Origin: Bacillota bacterium
Lineage (GTDB): Bacteria > Bacillota > Bacilli > Bacillales_B > DSM-18226
Length of the DNA stretch: 14,066 bases
Direction: 5' to 3'
NCBI GenBank assembly: GCA_030705665.1
Contig: JAUZQA010000034.1
Location: 1-14,066 of the forward strand
Position numbers and translations under genes: made by a program. Below the pieces are notes generated by a model that saw only the letters and a program-made list of their open reading frames with translations, did no database searches and was not told where the DNA came from. Shown piece after piece: positions 1-8,060 of the stretch (its first letter is position 1; every line of letters begins with the position of its first letter).

Positions 1-46
1 ACGCCGCCAGCGTTCGTCCTGAGCCAGGATCAAACTCTCCGATAAA
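1..46 (-). rRNA. 16S ribosomal RNA, 5' end (partial)
   Basis: Read on the minus strand, the window ends with the start of a bacterial 16S rRNA. The mature 5' end TTTATCGG begins at 46 and is followed by the near-universal AGAGTTTGATCCTGGCTCAG and then GACGAACGCTGGCGGCGT. Only the first 46 bases are inside the window; the rest of the operon continues past position 1. The gene follows lysS in the same orientation, the arrangement known from B. subtilis, where rRNA operons lie directly after lysS. The mature end is assigned by similarity to B. subtilis 16S, not by mapping. Confidence 0.97.
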
Positions 47-79
47 GAGTATGAGTTAGCTCATAAATGTTACGTTGGC

Positions 80-100
80 TAGTGATTACTTGAATCACTA
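80..100 (-). other. rRNA leader hairpin
   Basis: A perfect 8-bp inverted repeat, TAGTGATT and AATCACTA with a 5-nt loop, lies 34 nt upstream of the 16S mature 5' end. No U-run follows, so it does not look like an intrinsic terminator. It may form part of the leader structure used in pre-16S processing or folding, but this is inferred from position. Confidence 0.45.
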
Positions 101-130
101 TTGTTTATTGTTGACGTTTTTGTTTGTTTA

Positions 131-144
131 GTTTTCAAAGAACA
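131..144 (-). promoter_or_regulatory. boxA antitermination element of the rRNA leader
   Basis: The minus strand reads TGTTCTTTGAAAAC, very close to the boxA consensus of Bacillus rRNA leaders. It lies between promoter P2 and the 16S gene, where NusB/NusE (S10) would bind the nascent leader RNA and protect the long untranslated operon from Rho-dependent termination. The match and the position are seen; the protein binding is known for the family. Confidence 0.75.
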
Positions 145-174
145 AAATCCCCATCGCTCAAAGGCGACTTTATA

Positions 175-203
175 ATATTAACAAGTTATTAATGTGATGT
201 CAA
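175..203 (-). promoter_or_regulatory. rRNA operon promoter P2 (sigma-A)
   Basis: A consensus -35 TTGACA lies at 198-203, followed by a 17-nt spacer and a -10 TAATAT at 175-180. The seventh base after the -10, at 168, is a G on the transcribed strand, as expected for Bacillus rRNA promoters that respond to GTP levels. It lies 129 nt upstream of the mature 16S end. The start base is inferred from spacing. Confidence 0.75.
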
Positions 204-248
204 CAACTTTTTAATATTTATTTTTGCTGTCTTGCAGCAACATTTAAT

Positions 249-277
249 ACTATACCACCATAATACAAAATACGCAA
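249..277 (-). promoter_or_regulatory. rRNA operon promoter P1 (sigma-A)
   Basis: A -35 TTGCGT at 272-277, a 17-nt spacer and a -10 TATAGT at 249-254 form a good sigma-A promoter. The two -10 boxes are 74 bp apart, similar to the tandem promoters of B. subtilis rRNA operons. The nearest G downstream of the -10 is its eighth base (241). The promoter begins only about 45 bp after the lysS terminator stem. Confidence 0.7.
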
Positions 278-310
278 TACTTTTTATCACTTTTTCGACA
301 AACTCATTTT

Positions 311-342
311 TATAATAAAAGGCACCGAAAAAAATCGGTGCC
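311..342 (-). terminator. intrinsic terminator of lysS
   Basis: The 8-bp stem GGCACCGA/TCGGTGCC (321-342) has a 6-nt T-rich loop and is followed on the minus strand by TTTTATTATA. It lies 16 nt past the lysS stop codon and insulates lysS from the rRNA promoters just downstream. Confidence 0.9.
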
Positions 343-358
343 TAGGATCATTTAACCC

Positions 359-1846
<1,488 letters not shown>

Positions 1847-1905
1847 TTATCACTCCAATTATTTTCATCTCAATATGTAAATAGCAACGTTGAACAGCTA
1901 TCTAA

Positions 1906-1935
1906 TTTATATACATACTTTACTATTTTACACAA
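1906..1935 (-). promoter_or_regulatory. candidate lysS promoter
   Basis: Between the dusB terminator and lysS, the minus strand has TTGTGT (1930-1935) followed after 16 nt by TATATA (1908-1913), or after 18 nt by TATAAA (1906-1911). This is the best sigma-A-like candidate in the 130 nt available. The region is AT-rich, so chance matches are likely and the exact -10 is undecided. Confidence 0.4.
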
Positions 1936-1969
1936 ACTTAAGGAAACAGACATTAAAAATGTATAAATA

Positions 1970-2002
1970 TATATAAAAACTGCCAGTATTTCCACTGGCA
2001 GT
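1970..2002 (-). terminator. intrinsic terminator after dusB
   Basis: A perfect 9-bp stem ACTGCCAGT/ACTGGCAGT (1979-2002) with a 6-nt loop is followed on the minus strand by TTTTTATATATA. It lies 72 nt past the dusB stop and ends the folate-XRE-dusB transcript. Confidence 0.88.
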
Positions 2003-2074
2003 CTTCATCTTTAACACAGGTATTATAGAAAAAGGGACTCTAAAAGTCAAATTCTAATCAGTTTTTACCCGTCA

Positions 2075-3076
2075 TTAACCAACTATAGCTTGGTCTTCTT
2101 CATTTCCTTCCACATCAAGGACTAGCTGGCTTAATAGCGAAACCATATCTTCTCTAGTATTTATCTCATTGATCAAATTACGTACCCTTGCATTCCCCTG
2201 AATACCTTTTAGATACCAGGCTGCATGTTTGCGCATTTCACGCACTGCGATATACTCACCTTTTAGCGCGATTAAACGGTCTAAATGAAGAATACAAACA
2301 TCCATTTTTTCACGAACAGGAGGTTCTCCCATTAGTTTACCTGTTTCAAGGTATTGTACGGTACGGTAAATCATCCACGGATTACCTAAAGCTGCTCGTC
2401 CAATCATAACACCATCACAGCCTGTTTCATCAAGCATTCTTTTTGCATCCTGCGGTGTTTGTACATCACCGTTTCCGATGATTGGAATGTTGACCGATTG
2501 TTTCACTTCACGAATGATGTCCCAATTCGACTTTCCTTCATACATTTGAACACGTGTCCGGCCGTGTAAAGCAACTGCCTTTCCACCTGCACGTTCCACT
2601 GCCTGCGCATTCTTTACTGCATAAATATGCTGCTCGTCCCAGCCCATTCTCATTTTTACTGTAACAGGTTTTTCAACTGCATCAACAACACTGGCAACCA
2701 TCTCATAGATTTTATCAGGGTCCAAGAGCCACTTTGCCCCTGCATCACATTTTGTGATTTTCGGAACAGGGCAGCCCATATTTATATCAATAATATCGGC
2801 ATTCGTATTCCGATCAACAAATTGTGCTGCTTCAACAAGTGTTTCTTTTTCGCCGCCAAAAATTTGCAGGCTGAGTGGTTTTTCACGATCATCGATATAA
2901 AGCATATTCATTGTTTTTTCATTTTTAAAAACTATGCCTTTATCACTGACCATTTCGGCACAAACAAGTCCGGCACCAAATTCTTTAACAGTTAGACGAA
3001 AGGCTGAGTTGCAAACACCGGCCATTGGTGCCAAAACAATCGGGTTCTTCATCGTAATATTACCGATCTTTAACAA
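2075..3076 (-). CDS. dusB: tRNA-dihydrouridine synthase
   Basis: This 333-residue FMN-dependent enzyme reduces specific uridines in the tRNA D-loop to dihydrouridine with NAD(P)H. The TIM-barrel start is visible as PIVLAPMAGV (residues 12-21). The family signature DINMGCPVPKI (97-107) carries the catalytic cysteine C102. The FMN and tRNA contact segments KMRMGWD and LHGRTR follow, with GDV and GVMIGRAALGNPW typical of the C-terminal half of the barrel. The start is a TTG at 3074-3076 with a strong AGGAGG 8 nt upstream. It sits 23 nt after the XRE gene and is the last gene of the folate cluster; in B. subtilis the equivalent is yacF, upstream of lysS. The Dus family is certain. The DusB subgroup is inferred from similarity and context. 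Confidence 0.95.
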   Translation of the reverse strand: MLKIGNITMKNPIVLAPMAGVCNSAFRLTVKEFGAGLVCAEMVSDKGIVFKNEKTMNMLYIDDREKPLSLQIFGGEKETLVEAAQFVDRNTNADIIDINMGCPVPKITKCDAGAKWLLDPDKIYEMVASVVDAVEKPVTVKMRMGWDEQHIYAVKNAQAVERAGGKAVALHGRTRVQMYEGKSNWDIIREVKQSVNIPIIGNGDVQTPQDAKRMLDETGCDGVMIGRAALGNPWMIYRTVQYLETGKLMGEPPVREKMDVCILHLDRLIALKGEYIAVREMRKHAAWYLKGIQGNARVRNLINEINTREDMVSLLSQLVLDVEGNEEDQAIVG

Positions 3077-3099
3077 GAAATAGACCTCCTAGTTTAGGA

Positions 3100-3315
3100 C
3101 TAATTATTTTCATCAGGCGGTGTTAAATCATCCACAGATATTTTTAAAGCCGCTGCTATTTTTTCAACAAAGTCTTCTGACGGGAGACGGTTGCCTCTTT
3201 CGATCTCTCCCAAGACTGAAACTGATACACCAAGCTCCTTCGAAAAGCTTTCCTGCGTAAAACCTTTTAGCTTTCGATAGGCACGAATACGTCTTCCCCA
3301 CTTTTCCGCTTCCAT
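3100..3315 (-). CDS. yazB: small XRE-family helix-turn-helix protein (YazB-like)
   Basis: This 71-residue protein is essentially a single XRE/Cro-type HTH domain. Residues about 9-64 show the typical order: IRAYRKLKGFTQESFSKELGV, then a recognition helix region SVSVLGEIERGNRLPS, then a closing helix IAAALKIS. No other domain is present, so any ligand sensing would have to come from a partner. The ATG at 3313-3315 has AAGGAG 7 nt upstream, and this start lies inside the end of folK: the two reading frames overlap by 49 nt, pointing to translational coupling. B. subtilis has yazB in the same position between folK and yacF. Its target is not known to me; regulation of the folate cluster or of neighbouring tRNA genes is only a guess from position. 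Confidence 0.88.
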   Translation of the reverse strand: MEAEKWGRRIRAYRKLKGFTQESFSKELGVSVSVLGEIERGNRLPSEDFVEKIAAALKISVDDLTPPDENN

Positions 3316-3794
3316 ATTCGAACTCCTTCTGTATTAGGGTATTGATCACGCTGTACGGAATGAGACTTATCAGACTCAGGGATTTTGATATCTGGACAAA
3401 TCTCTAATAGAGGGACCATGACGAACGCTCTTTCTAGCATTCGGGGATGCGGAACAACAAGCTTCTCTGTTTCAATATTTTCTTGATTATAGAGAAGAAT
3501 GTCAAGGTCAATTGTCCGCGGTCCCCACTTAATTTCCCTTTTTCTTCCTAGATTTTGTTCAATCCTCATACAATTTGCAAGTAGTTGTTCTGCTGAAAGG
3601 TCTGTTTCAACCTCTATTACCATATTTAAAAATAAATCCTGATCCTCATAACCAACCGGTTCTGTTTCATACACAGAGGAAATATTTACAATTTCCATTA
3701 ATGGAGTTTCTGCTAATAAATCAATGGCTTGTATCAAATATTGATAGCGGTCTCCTATGTTTGAACCCAGACCAATATATGCCGTATTTTCCAC
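3267..3794 (-). CDS. folK: 6-hydroxymethyl-7,8-dihydropterin pyrophosphokinase (HPPK)
   Basis: This 175-residue enzyme transfers pyrophosphate from ATP to 6-hydroxymethyl-dihydropterin, making the pterin substrate used by FolP. Seen motifs are AYIGLGSNIGDR (5-16), the metal-binding signature WGPRTIDLDILLYN (90-103) with D96 and D98 as Mg ligands, and PHPRMLERAFV (115-125). The start is GTG at 3792-3794, overlapping the folB stop by one base (TAGTG), with AAGGAG 9 nt upstream. After residue 135 there is a lysine- and serine-rich tail ending EGVRIWKRKSGEDVF. A very similar tail ends B. subtilis FolK, so the overlap with the next gene is probably ancestral rather than a frameshift artefact. Confidence 0.96.
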   Translation of the reverse strand: MENTAYIGLGSNIGDRYQYLIQAIDLLAETPLMEIVNISSVYETEPVGYEDQDLFLNMVIEVETDLSAEQLLANCMRIEQNLGRKREIKWGPRTIDLDILLYNQENIETEKLVVPHPRMLERAFVMVPLLEICPDIKIPESDKSHSVQRDQYPNTEGVRIWKRKSGEDVFVPIES

Positions 3795-4156
3795 TATGAT
3801 CTTCTCCTTGTAATTTCGATCGCAACAGATTGATAATGACCCGGAATCGGCGGGTCTGGTTTGATCACTTTAACGGTTACCTCCGAAACAAGTGGAAAAC
3901 ACTTTAAAATTTCTCCAGCAATTTGTTCCGCAACTGCTTCTACTAGTTTGAGCGGTTTCCCCTCTACGATCTCCTGACAAACAGCAAATAATTCTCCATA
4001 ATTTACTGAATACTCAAGCTGGTCCGTTTCTCCAGCCCGTTTTAAGTCTACTGCAACGCTTAAATCGACAACAAAGCGTTGACCAAGTTTATTTTCCTCA
4101 GGAAAAACACCATGGTAGCCGTAAAACTCCATTTTATTAATATATATTTTGTCCAT
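3794..4156 (-). CDS. folB: dihydroneopterin aldolase
   Basis: This 120-residue enzyme cleaves 7,8-dihydroneopterin to 6-hydroxymethyl-dihydropterin and glycolaldehyde, the step before FolK; the family forms octamers. Visible features are MEFYGYHGVFPEENKLGQ (9-26) with the substrate-binding Glu, the VNYGELF segment carrying the conserved Tyr, and the VKVIKPDPPIPGHY region with the catalytic Lys. The frame is open to a GTG at 4165, but the ATG at 4154-4156 is chosen: AAAGGTG lies 6 nt upstream, and the protein then begins MDKIYI like its Bacillus relatives. It overlaps the end of folP by 20 nt, so the two are probably translationally coupled. Confidence 0.95.
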   Translation of the reverse strand: MDKIYINKMEFYGYHGVFPEENKLGQRFVVDLSVAVDLKRAGETDQLEYSVNYGELFAVCQEIVEGKPLKLVEAVAEQIAGEILKCFPLVSEVTVKVIKPDPPIPGHYQSVAIEITRRRS

Positions 4157-4994
4157 CAACATCACCTTTGCCTATTAAAACGTCTATCATTTTTGCCATC
4201 CTGGCAATTTCCTTTACATCGTGTACCCGGACTATCTGACAGCCTTTTTGAATTCCGTAGCAAATGGTAGCACCTGTTCCTTCCATTCTTTGATCAACAG
4301 GCAAGCTAGTCGCATTCCCAATCATTCTTTTGCGCGATGTTGCTAAAAGTACAGGATAACCTGTAGCAACAAGTTTATCAAGGTTCCTCATCATTTCGAT
4401 ATCTTCATTGTAGTCCTTGGCAAACCCAATCCCCGGATCTAAGATAATATTTTCATCTGTTACTCCGGCATTCTTTACAAGCATAATGCTTTCGTACAGG
4501 TCATTCAAAGCTTCACGAATAAAATGATGATAGTCACGGTTCGTCCGATTATGCATTAAGATTATAGGAATATTTAATTCAGCAGCAGTTGCCGCCATGT
4601 TCGGGTCTCCTGTCGCCCGCCAAATATCATTGATGATATGGGCACCCGCTTCAATCGACTGTCTGGCAACATCTGCTTTAAACGTATCAACGGAAATTGG
4701 AACTTGTACGTGCTCGGAAATGGCTTTGACCGCTGGAATAACCCGTTCGAGCTCTTCTTCAACCGAAAGCGGTGTATGACCAGGTCTTGTGGATTCCCCG
4801 CCAATATCAATGATATCTGCCCCATTTTCAACCATCCGTTTTGCATGTTCAATCGCTCGATCAAGATTATTATACTTTCCGCCATCGGAAAATGAGTCTG
4901 GAGTTATATTTAAGATTCCCATTATAAGTGTCTTTTTACCGTAATCCAATGTATATGGGCCACATTGAATCGTCTTAGTAAGTGCTTCCTTCAA
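4137..4994 (-). CDS. folP: dihydropteroate synthase
   Basis: DHPS condenses 6-hydroxymethyl-dihydropterin pyrophosphate with p-aminobenzoate and is the sulfonamide target. With the start chosen here it has 285 residues. Both signatures are clear: IMGILNITPDSFSDGG (about 24-39) and IDIGGESTRPG (62-72); NRTNRDY, DPGIGFAK and a late SRKRMIG follow. The open frame extends to a TTG at 5018, but that codon has no ribosome site and lies about 14 nt after a candidate -10 box. The TTG at 4992-4994 has GGGGGA 6 nt upstream and is preferred. This is the first gene of the cluster here. In B. subtilis pabB, pabA and pabC precede it, and they are absent. Function is secure; the start is moderately sure. 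Confidence 0.94.
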   Translation of the reverse strand: MKEALTKTIQCGPYTLDYGKKTLIMGILNITPDSFSDGGKYNNLDRAIEHAKRMVENGADIIDIGGESTRPGHTPLSVEEELERVIPAVKAISEHVQVPISVDTFKADVARQSIEAGAHIINDIWRATGDPNMAATAAELNIPIILMHNRTNRDYHHFIREALNDLYESIMLVKNAGVTDENIILDPGIGFAKDYNEDIEMMRNLDKLVATGYPVLLATSRKRMIGNATSLPVDQRMEGTGATICYGIQKGCQIVRVHDVKEIARMAKMIDVLIGKGDVDGQNIY

Positions 4995-5031
4995 ACCAAT
5001 TCCCCCATATTCGTTCAAAATTCACTCTTTT

Positions 5032-5037
5032 ACTATA
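5032..5037 (-). promoter_or_regulatory. candidate -10 box for the folP cluster
   Basis: A TATAGT lies 38-43 nt upstream of the preferred folP start, in the only gap between the cysK terminator and folP. At normal spacing the -35 would fall in the T-run of the cysK terminator (TTTTTC/TTTTTT), which is weak. Read-through past the cysK terminator may therefore also feed the cluster. Confidence 0.35.
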
Positions 5038-5045
5038 CATTTTTT

Positions 5046-5085
5046 TAGAAAAAGAAAAAAGGCATTGGCCCGTGCCAACGCCTTT
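5046..5085 (-). terminator. intrinsic terminator of cysK
   Basis: The stem AAAGGCGTTGGC/GCCAATGCCTTT (5058-5085) pairs over 12 bp with one G-U and has a 4-nt loop. It is followed on the minus strand by TTTTTTCTTTTTC, partly shared with the stem end. It lies 22 nt past the cysK stop and makes cysK a single-gene transcript. Confidence 0.9.
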
Positions 5086-5107
5086 CTATTATATTCCAGC
5101 CTTATTA

Positions 5108-6031
5108 TTATGCATCAAATTGATAAAGTGGTGTACTTAAATAACGTTCTCCGTTATCAGGAACAATAGCAAGGACTTTTTTGCCTTTTCCTAATTTTTT
5201 AGCCACTTCAAGTGCTGCATGGACCGCAGCACCCGCAGAAATACCGCAAAGAATGCCTTCTTCTCTTCCAGCACGGCGTGAAGCTTCAAAAGCTTCTTCA
5301 TTTGTTACTAGGAGAACTTCGTCATACAATTTTGTATCTAAAACCGTCGGTACAAAACCTGCACCAATCCCTTGGATTTTATGTGGTCCTGGTTTGCCAC
5401 CGGATAATACTGGAGAATCTTTTGGTTCTACAGCATAAATTTTAATTTCAGGGAATTTTTCACGTAAAACGCTTCCTGCACCAGTGAGAGTTCCGCCTGT
5501 TCCAATACCTGCAACAAATGCATCCAATTGATCCATTTGTTCAGCAATTTCTTTACCAGTTGTACGTTTATGAACTTCTGGATTTGCTGGGTTTTGGAAT
5601 TGTTGCGGTAAGAAGTATCCATGCTCTTTAACAAGCTCTTCTGCTTTAGCAATTGCACCCTTCATACCGTCTGGTCCAGGAGTTAAAACAAGCTCTGCAC
5701 CATAAGCACGCAAGAGGTTGCGTCTTTCTATACTCATTGTTTCAGGCATTACTAATACAGCTTTGTAGCCTTTTGCAGCTGCAATCATTGCAAGTCCAAT
5801 ACCAGTATTTCCACTTGTAGGCTCTACAATTGTATCACCAGGTTTAATAATGCCTTGTTCTTCAGCAGCTTCAATCATCGCTAATGCAATACGATCTTTT
5901 ACACTGCTTCCAGGGTTGAAGTATTCTAACTTTAAATAAACTTCTGCACTATTTTCATCTACTAATCTGTTTAATCTAACTATTGGTGTTTGGCCGACTA
6001 ATTCGGCAACTGAATTTGCAACACGCACCAT
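5108..6031 (-). CDS. cysK: cysteine synthase (O-acetylserine sulfhydrylase)
   Basis: This PLP enzyme makes L-cysteine from O-acetylserine and sulfide. The 307-residue form chosen here carries the PLP lysine K45 in PGSSVKDR (40-47), the substrate loop TSGNTG (72-77), the phosphate-binding GTGGT (177-181) and the C-terminal GISAGAA (263-269) with the serine that contacts the PLP ring nitrogen. The frame opens at a GTG at 6040, but that codon is part of the ribosome site itself. The ATG at 6029-6031 has AGAGGTGG 5 nt upstream and gives the MVRVANS start of Bacillus CysK. It has its own promoter (6075-6103) and terminator. In B. subtilis cysK is repressed by CymR, partly through CysK itself; I could not find a convincing CymR box here. 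Confidence 0.96.
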   Translation of the reverse strand: MVRVANSVAELVGQTPIVRLNRLVDENSAEVYLKLEYFNPGSSVKDRIALAMIEAAEEQGIIKPGDTIVEPTSGNTGIGLAMIAAAKGYKAVLVMPETMSIERRNLLRAYGAELVLTPGPDGMKGAIAKAEELVKEHGYFLPQQFQNPANPEVHKRTTGKEIAEQMDQLDAFVAGIGTGGTLTGAGSVLREKFPEIKIYAVEPKDSPVLSGGKPGPHKIQGIGAGFVPTVLDTKLYDEVLLVTNEEAFEASRRAGREEGILCGISAGAAVHAALEVAKKLGKGKKVLAIVPDNGERYLSTPLYQFDA

Positions 6032-6074
6032 TTTGGCCACCTCTTATCCCGAGTATTTTTATTGGTTTATTTAG

Positions 6075-6103
6075 AATTTAACTCTTTCTATGTATTTTGT
6101 CAA
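6075..6103 (-). promoter_or_regulatory. cysK promoter (sigma-A)
   Basis: A consensus -35 TTGACA at 6098-6103 is followed after 17 nt by TAAATT at 6075-6080. The predicted transcript start is about 40 nt upstream of the cysK ATG. The -10 matches the consensus in 4 of 6 positions. Confidence 0.65.
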
Positions 6104-6190
6104 TTACTTTGCCAGCTTAATTTTTCCTAAATTTAAAAATTTACTCTCCTACCAAAGTCTCACTCTTGGTGCAGGATTTTATTTGATGAC

Positions 6191-6228
6191 AAAAAAGGCT
6201 CGACTTCACATGGAAATCGAGCCTTTTT
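6191..6228 (-). terminator. intrinsic terminator of coaX-hslO
   Basis: Stem GGCTCGA/TCGAGCC (6197-6223) is extended by flanking A and T runs that can pair, and is followed on the minus strand by TTTTTTG. It starts within a few bases of the hslO stop codon. Confidence 0.9.
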
Positions 6229-6230
6229 CT

Positions 6231-7109
6231 TTATTTTGCTTCTTTAAGCATTGCCTCTAACTCTTCTTTTGGGAAGAGATACTTTTCATTGCAAAAATGA
6301 CAGTGGGCTTCCGCCATGCCATCTGTTTCAATCATGTCAGAGATTTCTTCTTTTCCAAGGCTGACGATCGCATCACCAAACCGTTCTTTTGAACAAGTGC
6401 ATTTAAACTGAACAGGCATTTTTTCTAAAAACTTTACATTGTCTTTGCCGAACAGCTTCTCCAAAATTTCTTCTGGATTTAACCCTGATTCAATAAGCTT
6501 CGAAATAGGAGGTATTACCTCTAAGTTTTTCTCGATTTTCGTGATCGTTTCATCATCCGTACCAGGCATTAGTTGCAGGATGAATCCTCCTGCTGCCAGG
6601 ATTGAATCATCAGGATTGACCAGCACACCAACCCCAACAGAAGAAGGAACTTGTTCCGAAGTAACAAAATAATAAGTAAAGTCTTCGCCTAATTCTCCTG
6701 AAACTAACGGAACCTGTCCGCTGAAATAGTCACGTAAACCGATATCCTTTACCACTGTTAATGTTCCTGAAGTTCCTACCGCTCTTTTTACATCAAGTTT
6801 TCCGTGCTCATTCGATTCAAAGTCGACCTGAGGATTATGAACGTAGCCTCGCACTTCGCCTTTGGCGTTACTGTCAACTAAAATATGCCCCAGGGGACCA
6901 TCACCCTCTATTTTGATCGTTAACTTTTCTTCCCCTTTTAACATGGTTCCCATCATCACACCAGCCGTTATCGAACGTCCTAAAGCCGCAGATGCTGTTC
7001 TCCAAGTTTGGTGGCGGCGCTGTGCCTCCGAAACTGTATTCGTCGTTCGAACGGCATATGCTCTAACCTGCCCTTCAAAAGCTAGGGCCTTTACAAGATA
7101 ATCATTCAT
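6231..7109 (-). CDS. hslO: Hsp33 redox-regulated holdase chaperone
   Basis: This 292-residue cytoplasmic chaperone binds unfolding proteins when activated by oxidative stress. The N-terminal substrate-binding and dimerisation domain covers about residues 1-230. The C-terminal redox switch has the four zinc cysteines in the expected spacing: C237 and C239 (CTC), then C270 and C273 (CHFC). Oxidation of these to disulfides releases zinc and unfolds the linker in the known family members. Length is normal. The ATG has AAAGGAG 7 nt upstream. It lies 14 nt after coaX and is followed at once by a terminator, so coaX-hslO form a two-gene unit. In B. subtilis (yacC) the gene is followed by the PrsA-like yacD, which is missing here. 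Confidence 0.96.
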   Translation of the reverse strand: MNDYLVKALAFEGQVRAYAVRTTNTVSEAQRRHQTWRTASAALGRSITAGVMMGTMLKGEEKLTIKIEGDGPLGHILVDSNAKGEVRGYVHNPQVDFESNEHGKLDVKRAVGTSGTLTVVKDIGLRDYFSGQVPLVSGELGEDFTYYFVTSEQVPSSVGVGVLVNPDDSILAAGGFILQLMPGTDDETITKIEKNLEVIPPISKLIESGLNPEEILEKLFGKDNVKFLEKMPVQFKCTCSKERFGDAIVSLGKEEISDMIETDGMAEAHCHFCNEKYLFPKEELEAMLKEAK

Positions 7110-7123
7110 GCTTTAACTCCTTT

Positions 7124-7912
7124 CTAGTTGCCCTTTTTTATCATTTCCATGTTTCGTTTATAGATTAATTGTAAACCTTTCAATGTTAAAAATGGCTCGA
7201 CAATATCAATGACATCAGACTCTTGGGCAATCAGCGTTGATAATCCTCCTGTAGCGATAACAGTTGGTTTTTGCCCCGTTTGTTCAACCATACGTTTGAC
7301 AATACCCTCTACTTGGCCCACATAGCCATATAGCACTCCTGACTGCATAGAGGCTACAGTATTTTTTCCAATAACGCCACCTTCCGGACGGGCGATTTCA
7401 ATCCTTGGGAGCTTAGCTGCTTTTGAATAAAGGGCTTCAGTTGAAATGTTAATTCCAGGAGCAATGGCACCGCCCATATACTGCCTATGCTCGTTAACAT
7501 AACAGAAAGTTGTTGCTGTCCCAAAATCAATAATAATTAATGGACAACCATAATCACGAATGGCTGCTACCGCATTAACAATTCGGTCCGCCCCCACTTC
7601 CCTCGGGTTGTCAATTTTTAAATCAAGCCCTGTTTTAATGCCAGGTCCGACAACCATCGGTTTAACATTAAAGTATTTTTGGCACATTCTTTCTAACGAG
7701 AACATAATAGGCGGTACAACAGAAGAAATAATAATCCCCGTTATTTGGTTAAATGTGAGATTCGAAAAGTCAAACAAGGCTTTAATAATCATGCCATACT
7801 CATCTGCGGAACGGTTACGGTCTGTTTCAATCCGCCAATGATATTTCAATTCGTCTTTATCATATACACCCAATACAATGTTTGTATTTCCAACGTCAAA
7901 TACAAAAATCAA
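7124..7912 (-). CDS. coaX: type III pantothenate kinase
   Basis: This enzyme phosphorylates pantothenate in the first step of coenzyme A synthesis. It belongs to the ASKHA fold and, unlike types I and II, is not feedback-inhibited by CoA and needs a monovalent cation. The 262-residue form starts [11 protein letters not shown], where the phosphate-1 loop DVGNTN (6-11) carries the catalytic Asp. VGADR (106-110) and IDFGTATT (128-135) match the family signatures, as does YMGGAIAPG. The frame is open to a TTG at 7933, but the TTG at 7910-7912 is preferred because it aligns with known Bacillus CoaX and leaves about 36 nt of leader from an extended -10 promoter; its ribosome site (GTGGTGA) is weak. 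Confidence 0.94.
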   Translation of the reverse strand: MIFVFDVGNTNIVLGVYDKDELKYHWRIETDRNRSADEYGMIIKALFDFSNLTFNQITGIIISSVVPPIMFSLERMCQKYFNVKPMVVGPGIKTGLDLKIDNPREVGADRIVNAVAAIRDYGCPLIIIDFGTATTFCYVNEHRQYMGGAIAPGINISTEALYSKAAKLPRIEIARPEGGVIGKNTVASMQSGVLYGYVGQVEGIVKRMVEQTGQKPTVIATGGLSTLIAQESDVIDIVEPFLTLKGLQLIYKRNMEMIKKGN

Positions 7913-7954
7913 CACAATCACCACTTTGTCCAAAGTCTAAATTTCACTGTCAAC

Positions 7955-7963
7955 ATCATACCA
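7955..7963 (-). promoter_or_regulatory. coaX-hslO promoter (extended -10)
   Basis: The minus strand reads TGGTATGAT, an extended -10 (TGn) with a 5-of-6 match to TATAAT. No good -35 stands at 17 nt, which is common for extended -10 promoters. It is the only good candidate between the ftsH terminator and coaX. Confidence 0.55.
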
Positions 7964-8010
7964 TAAATACATTTGTACAATAAAGCAAACAACCAAGTGC
8001 CGCTAGCGGA

Positions 8011-8046
8011 ACGAAAAAAGAGTGCTCCGATTCGAAGCACTCTTTC
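8011..8046 (-). terminator. intrinsic terminator of ftsH
   Basis: A 10-bp stem AAAGAGTGCT/AGCACTCTTT (8017-8045) with a 9-nt loop is followed on the minus strand by a T run ending TTTTTTC. It begins 16 nt after the ftsH stop codon. Confidence 0.9.
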
Positions 8047-8060
8047 CAATTTAACATTGA

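Larger units (their letters stand above)
47..320 (-). other. rRNA operon promoter and leader region (no coding gene)
   Basis: This non-coding stretch between the lysS terminator and the 16S gene holds two tandem sigma-A promoters (P1 around 249-277, P2 around 175-203), a boxA antitermination element at 131-144 and a small leader hairpin at 80-100. The hairpin has 8-bp arms TAGTGATT/AATCACTA and a 5-nt loop. I see no protein-coding potential in it. The layout is the one expected of a Bacillus rRNA operon. Its role in leader processing is inferred from position only. Confidence 0.85.

Noticed and set aside
2627..2995. 122-codon plus-strand open frame inside dusB
   Set aside because: It lies wholly antisense to the conserved dusB coding region, has a low-complexity Phe/Asn/Ile-rich translation and no recognisable domain; it is a shadow frame.
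3164..3349. 61-codon minus-strand frame across the folK/XRE junction
   Set aside because: It is a third frame overlapping both folK and the XRE gene, without a good ribosome site; the two known proteins account for the sequence.
6104..6190. CymR-type operator or SAM riboswitch upstream of cysK
   Set aside because: There is only an isolated GGAA half-site and a 5-bp inverted repeat (ACCAA/TTGGT, 6151-6170); neither matches a full CymR box nor an S-box structure.
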